Of a DNA stretch of 64,000 nt, positions 61,567 through 64,000 are shown one piece after another (within the stretch, counting starts at the first letter, position 1; each line of letters opens with the position of its first letter). The translations under genes and the position numbers were made by a program. The notes beneath the pieces were generated by a model. It ran no database searches. It was not told where the DNA came from and worked only from the letters and a program-made list of their open reading frames with translations. This DNA is from Bradyrhizobium sp. BRP22 (GTDB lineage: Bacteria; Pseudomonadota; Alphaproteobacteria; Rhizobiales; Xanthobacteraceae), in contig NZ_JADYVX010000017.1 in the NCBI RefSeq assembly GCF_020194175.1, positions 1 to 64,000 on the forward strand, given 5' to 3'.

Positions 61567-63294
61567 ATGACCACGAAACAATGGCTTCTCACGAGTGCAG
61601 CGGCGTTCGCGTGCCTTGTCTCAACCGCTGCGGTGGCAGGCCCGATCGAGAATTACAGTCCGGTGACCTCGCAGCGGCTCGAGAATCCCGAGCCAAGCAA
61701 CTGGATGCTGTATCGGCGGACCTATGACGGGCAGGGCTATAGCCCGCTCGAGCAGATCAACACACAGAACGTGAAGAGCCTGACGCCGGTATGGACCTTC
61801 TCCACCGGCGTGATCGAAGGCCACGAGGCGCCGCCGATCGTCAACAATGGCGTCATGTTTGTTGCCACCCCGATGGGGCAGGTGATCGCGCTCAACGCCA
61901 AGACCGGTGATGAATATTGGCGCTACAAGCGTCAATTGCCCGAGGATCTGTTCCAGTTGCATCCGACCAGCCGCGGCGTCGGGCTGTGGCAGGACAAGCT
62001 CTATCTGGCGACGACGGATGACCATGTGGTCGCACTCGATGCCAAGACCGGCAAGGTGGTCTGGGATACGAAGGTGCAGGACTACAAGAAGGGCCAGTAC
62101 ATGACGCTGATGCCGTTGATCGTCGACGGCAAGGTCATCGTCGGCGGGTCCGGCGGCGAGTTCGGGGTCCGTGGTTATGTCGTCGCGTACGATGCCAACA
62201 ACGGCAAGGAACTGTGGCGCACCTTCACCATTCCCGCGCCGGGCGAGCCGGGCAGCGAGACATGGGGCGGCGATGACTGGAAGACCGGCGGCGGATCGGC
62301 CTGGATGACCGGCAATTACGACAAGGAGACCAAGACGATCTATTGGGGCGTCGGCAACGCCGCACCATGGCCCGGCTCGGCGCATCCCGGCGATAATCTC
62401 TACACCAGTTCCGTGCTCGCGCTCGATCCGGACACCGGCAAGATCAAGACGCACTTCCAGTATCACCAGAACGATTCCTGGGACTGGGACGAGGTCGAGG
62501 CGCCGATCCTGGTCAACCTGGAACGGGAAGGCCGCCCGTTCAAGGCGCTCGTGCATCCCGGGCGCGATGCGATCTTCTGGATTCTCGAAGCGAAGCCCGA
62601 CCGGATCAACTACGTCACCGGCTGGCCGTTCGTGTACACCAATGTCTGGAAGGGCATTGAGAAGGAGACTGGCAGGCCGATCGTCGATCCCGAGCACAAG
62701 CCGGTGCTCGGCAAGCGCGTCGAATTCTGCCCGTCGCTGTGGGGCGGCAAGGATTGGCCGTCGGCGTCGTATAGCCCGAGGACCAAGCTCGTCTACGTTC
62801 CCGCCAACGAGAATTTCTGCGGCGGCTTCTCCGGCGAGAAGACACCGCTGGTTCCTGGCCAGCTCTGGCTCGGCACCAAGCCGGAAGATATCGGCCTGAC
62901 GGTGCGCCCGGGCGCCACCCACATGGGCGAGTTGCAGGCCTGGGATCCGGCCACCGGCAAGAAGGTGTGGTCGCACAACTTCCCGAAATCGCAACTGTTC
63001 GGTTCGGTGTTGGCGACTGCGGGCGATCTGATCTTTGTCGGAGGCACCAACGATCGCAACTTCCGCGCCTTCGATGCCAAGAGCGGCCAGTTGTTGTGGG
63101 AGCAGAAGACCAATTCCGGCATCATGGGCATGCCGGTCTCCTATGAGATCGACGGCACGCAATACATCGCGATCCAGTCGGGCTGGGGCGTCGACGCGCA
63201 GCGCATCCAGGATGGCCTGGTCACGCAGAATGTCGGCGTCGAGAACAACGTGCCTCAGGGGGGCGTCGTCTGGGTGTTCGCGGTCAAGAAATAG
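61567..63294 (+). CDS. PQQ-dependent alcohol dehydrogenase, lanthanide-type signature
   Basis: The protein is 575 residues with a signal peptide (ending TAAVA) and an eight-bladed propeller; W-motifs such as ALNAKTGDEYWRY and ALDAKTGKVVWDT are seen. The active-site segment NDSWDWDEVEAPIL has Asp306 and a second Asp308 two residues on, the arrangement of lanthanide-dependent XoxF-type enzymes; calcium enzymes have Ala or Ser there. The vicinal Cys-Cys pair usual in methanol/ethanol dehydrogenases is missing (LFQLHPTSRGVGLW). No CxxCH heme domain is present. GGGAGG precedes the ATG. Its electron acceptor may be the adjacent Rieske protein. Confidence 0.9.
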   Translation: MTTKQWLLTSAAAFACLVSTAAVAGPIENYSPVTSQRLENPEPSNWMLYRRTYDGQGYSPLEQINTQNVKSLTPVWTFSTGVIEGHEAPPIVNNGVMFVATPMGQVIALNAKTGDEYWRYKRQLPEDLFQLHPTSRGVGLWQDKLYLATTDDHVVALDAKTGKVVWDTKVQDYKKGQYMTLMPLIVDGKVIVGGSGGEFGVRGYVVAYDANNGKELWRTFTIPAPGEPGSETWGGDDWKTGGGSAWMTGNYDKETKTIYWGVGNAAPWPGSAHPGDNLYTSSVLALDPDTGKIKTHFQYHQNDSWDWDEVEAPILVNLEREGRPFKALVHPGRDAIFWILEAKPDRINYVTGWPFVYTNVWKGIEKETGRPIVDPEHKPVLGKRVEFCPSLWGGKDWPSASYSPRTKLVYVPANENFCGGFSGEKTPLVPGQLWLGTKPEDIGLTVRPGATHMGELQAWDPATGKKVWSHNFPKSQLFGSVLATAGDLIFVGGTNDRNFRAFDAKSGQLLWEQKTNSGIMGMPVSYEIDGTQYIAIQSGWGVDAQRIQDGLVTQNVGVENNVPQGGVVWVFAVKK

Positions 63295-63359
63295 CGACAC
63301 ACGGGACGGCGAAAAGGAGCGGCGGACCGAAAGGTCCGCCGTTCTTCGTTGGGAATTGA

Positions 63360-63626
63360 TCATTTGCCTTTGTTGTCGACTTTCGCCTTCTCGTCCTCGT
63401 TCATCTTCCTGATCGTCGGATCGCGGCTCGCTTCACCGGTGGTCTGGTTGGTGGTGGCCGGCGGGGCATTATTCGGCAAGGAATTCTGCTCCGCGGGCGT
63501 CTTCGCCGGCCGCGTGGCGGTCGCGGGTGGTGGTGACGTGTTGGTTTGCGCGTTCGCCGCCTGCTCACTCAAAAGAAAGGCGCCCGCCAGTAGAGACACC
63601 GCGAGCGCCGGGAAATTATGTTTCAT
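63360..63626 (-). CDS. Small exported low-complexity protein
   Basis: The protein is 88 residues. A signal peptide (ending ANA) precedes a Thr/Pro/Asn-rich tail with a charged end (NEDEKAKVDNKGK). No domain is recognised. GAGGAGACAG precedes the ATG at 63626. It lies between the PQQ gene and the converging partial molybdenum hydroxylase. Confidence 0.7.
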   Translation of the reverse strand: MKHNFPALAVSLLAGAFLLSEQAANAQTNTSPPPATATRPAKTPAEQNSLPNNAPPATTNQTTGEASRDPTIRKMNEDEKAKVDNKGK

Positions 63627-63681
63627 CGATCTGTCTCCTCTCCAGATCGATGAAACAATTGATGCGCGCTTGCGTTCCGCC

Positions 63682-64000
63682 TCACGCCTCCAGTTGCTTG
63701 CCGATCGGCATCGCGCGGATGCGTTTTCCGGTGGCGGCGAAGATCGCGTTGATCAAGGCCGGCGCGAACGGCGGCACGCCGGGTTCGCCGACACCGCTCG
63801 GCGGCGTATCGGGGGTTGCGGGCGGCACGATGTAGACGTTGGTGATGCCAGGGGATTCGTCGATCCGGAGCACCGGGTAATCGTCGAAATTGCCCTGCTG
63901 CACCTTGCCGTCCTTGAAGGTGATCTCGCCGTATTTGGCGAGGCTCATGCCCATGATCGCCGCGCCCTCGATCTGCGACTGGATGCGCTCGGGGTTGACA
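63682..64000 (-). CDS. Molybdenum hydroxylase large subunit, C-terminal part (cut by the edge)
   Basis: About 105 residues are visible and the frame runs off the right edge with no in-frame stop. QSQIEGAAIMGMSLAKYGEI and the closing GVGEPGVPPFAPALINAIF match the C-terminus of the IorB-type large subunit, similar to the complete protein at 54195. The Glu in GEPGV is the expected active-site residue. The rest of the gene lies outside the window. Confidence 0.85.
   Translation of the reverse strand, partial: VNPERIQSQIEGAAIMGMSLAKYGEITFKDGKVQQGNFDDYPVLRIDESPGITNVYIVPPATPDTPPSGVGEPGVPPFAPALINAIFAATGKRIRAMPIGKQLEA

Noticed and set aside
61621..63363. Minus-strand 580-residue open frame opposite the PQQ dehydrogenase
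   Set aside because: A shadow of codon-biased coding sequence; the plus strand has clear propeller motifs.

Overview
The window looks like a chromosomal segment of a Bradyrhizobium-type alphaproteobacterium. This rests on the high GC content with long antisense open frames, FixK/FNR-type boxes in front of stress and polyhydroxybutyrate genes, a minCDE operon, and several families of short palindromic intergenic repeats of the kind common in that group. No tRNA, rRNA, insertion sequence or CRISPR array was found. The organism call is inference from gene content and style, not from a marker gene.

Layout. 0-5 kb: a winged-helix/NTPase/TPR regulator and an AraC regulator. 5-15.3 kb: a probable low-oxygen island with a CBS-BON protein, a universal stress protein, acetoacetyl-CoA reductase (phbB), a small conserved protein, an Mg2+-type P-ATPase, PHA synthase (phaC), an APH-kinase fusion and a zinc alcohol dehydrogenase. 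Three TTGA-N6-TCAA boxes sit in its divergent promoters, and a fourth lies before the arylsulfatase at 59 kb. 15.3-24 kb: a decayed kinase, a CYTH-CHAD protein, a DUF763 protein, AlkB, an unusual ClpS-zinc-AAA+ fusion, and Tex. 24-31 kb: an oligopeptide-type ABC transporter operon ending in a tandem double-TetR regulator. 31.5-33.8 kb: a large MscS-family channel.

34-51 kb is the most interesting part. It is a two-armed catabolic cluster around a divergent promoter region. The minus arm encodes a BMP-type (purine/nucleoside-like) ABC importer, an 8-oxoguanine-deaminase-like amidohydrolase, and a Rieske oxygenase catalytic subunit that has lost its Rieske cluster loop. The plus arm encodes a stand-alone Rieske protein translationally coupled to a GST-like protein, adenine deaminase, a LysR regulator, a two-subunit ThDP decarboxylase, a GMC oxidoreductase, a second amidohydrolase and a second Rieske-less oxygenase. 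Separate Rieske, catalytic and GST-like parts recall the NdmC/NdmD/NdmE N-demethylase of caffeine degraders. I infer a split oxygenase pathway for a modified purine or related N-heterocycle; the substrate cannot be read from sequence.

51-64 kb: minCDE with a fourth coupled small gene, an IorAB-type molybdenum hydroxylase pair, a large secreted arylsulfatase, a repeat-rich 1.3 kb intergenic stretch with a long perfect palindrome, a Tat-exported Rieske protein next to a PQQ alcohol dehydrogenase with a lanthanide-type Asp-x-Asp signature, and the C-terminal end of another molybdenum hydroxylase large subunit cut by the right edge.
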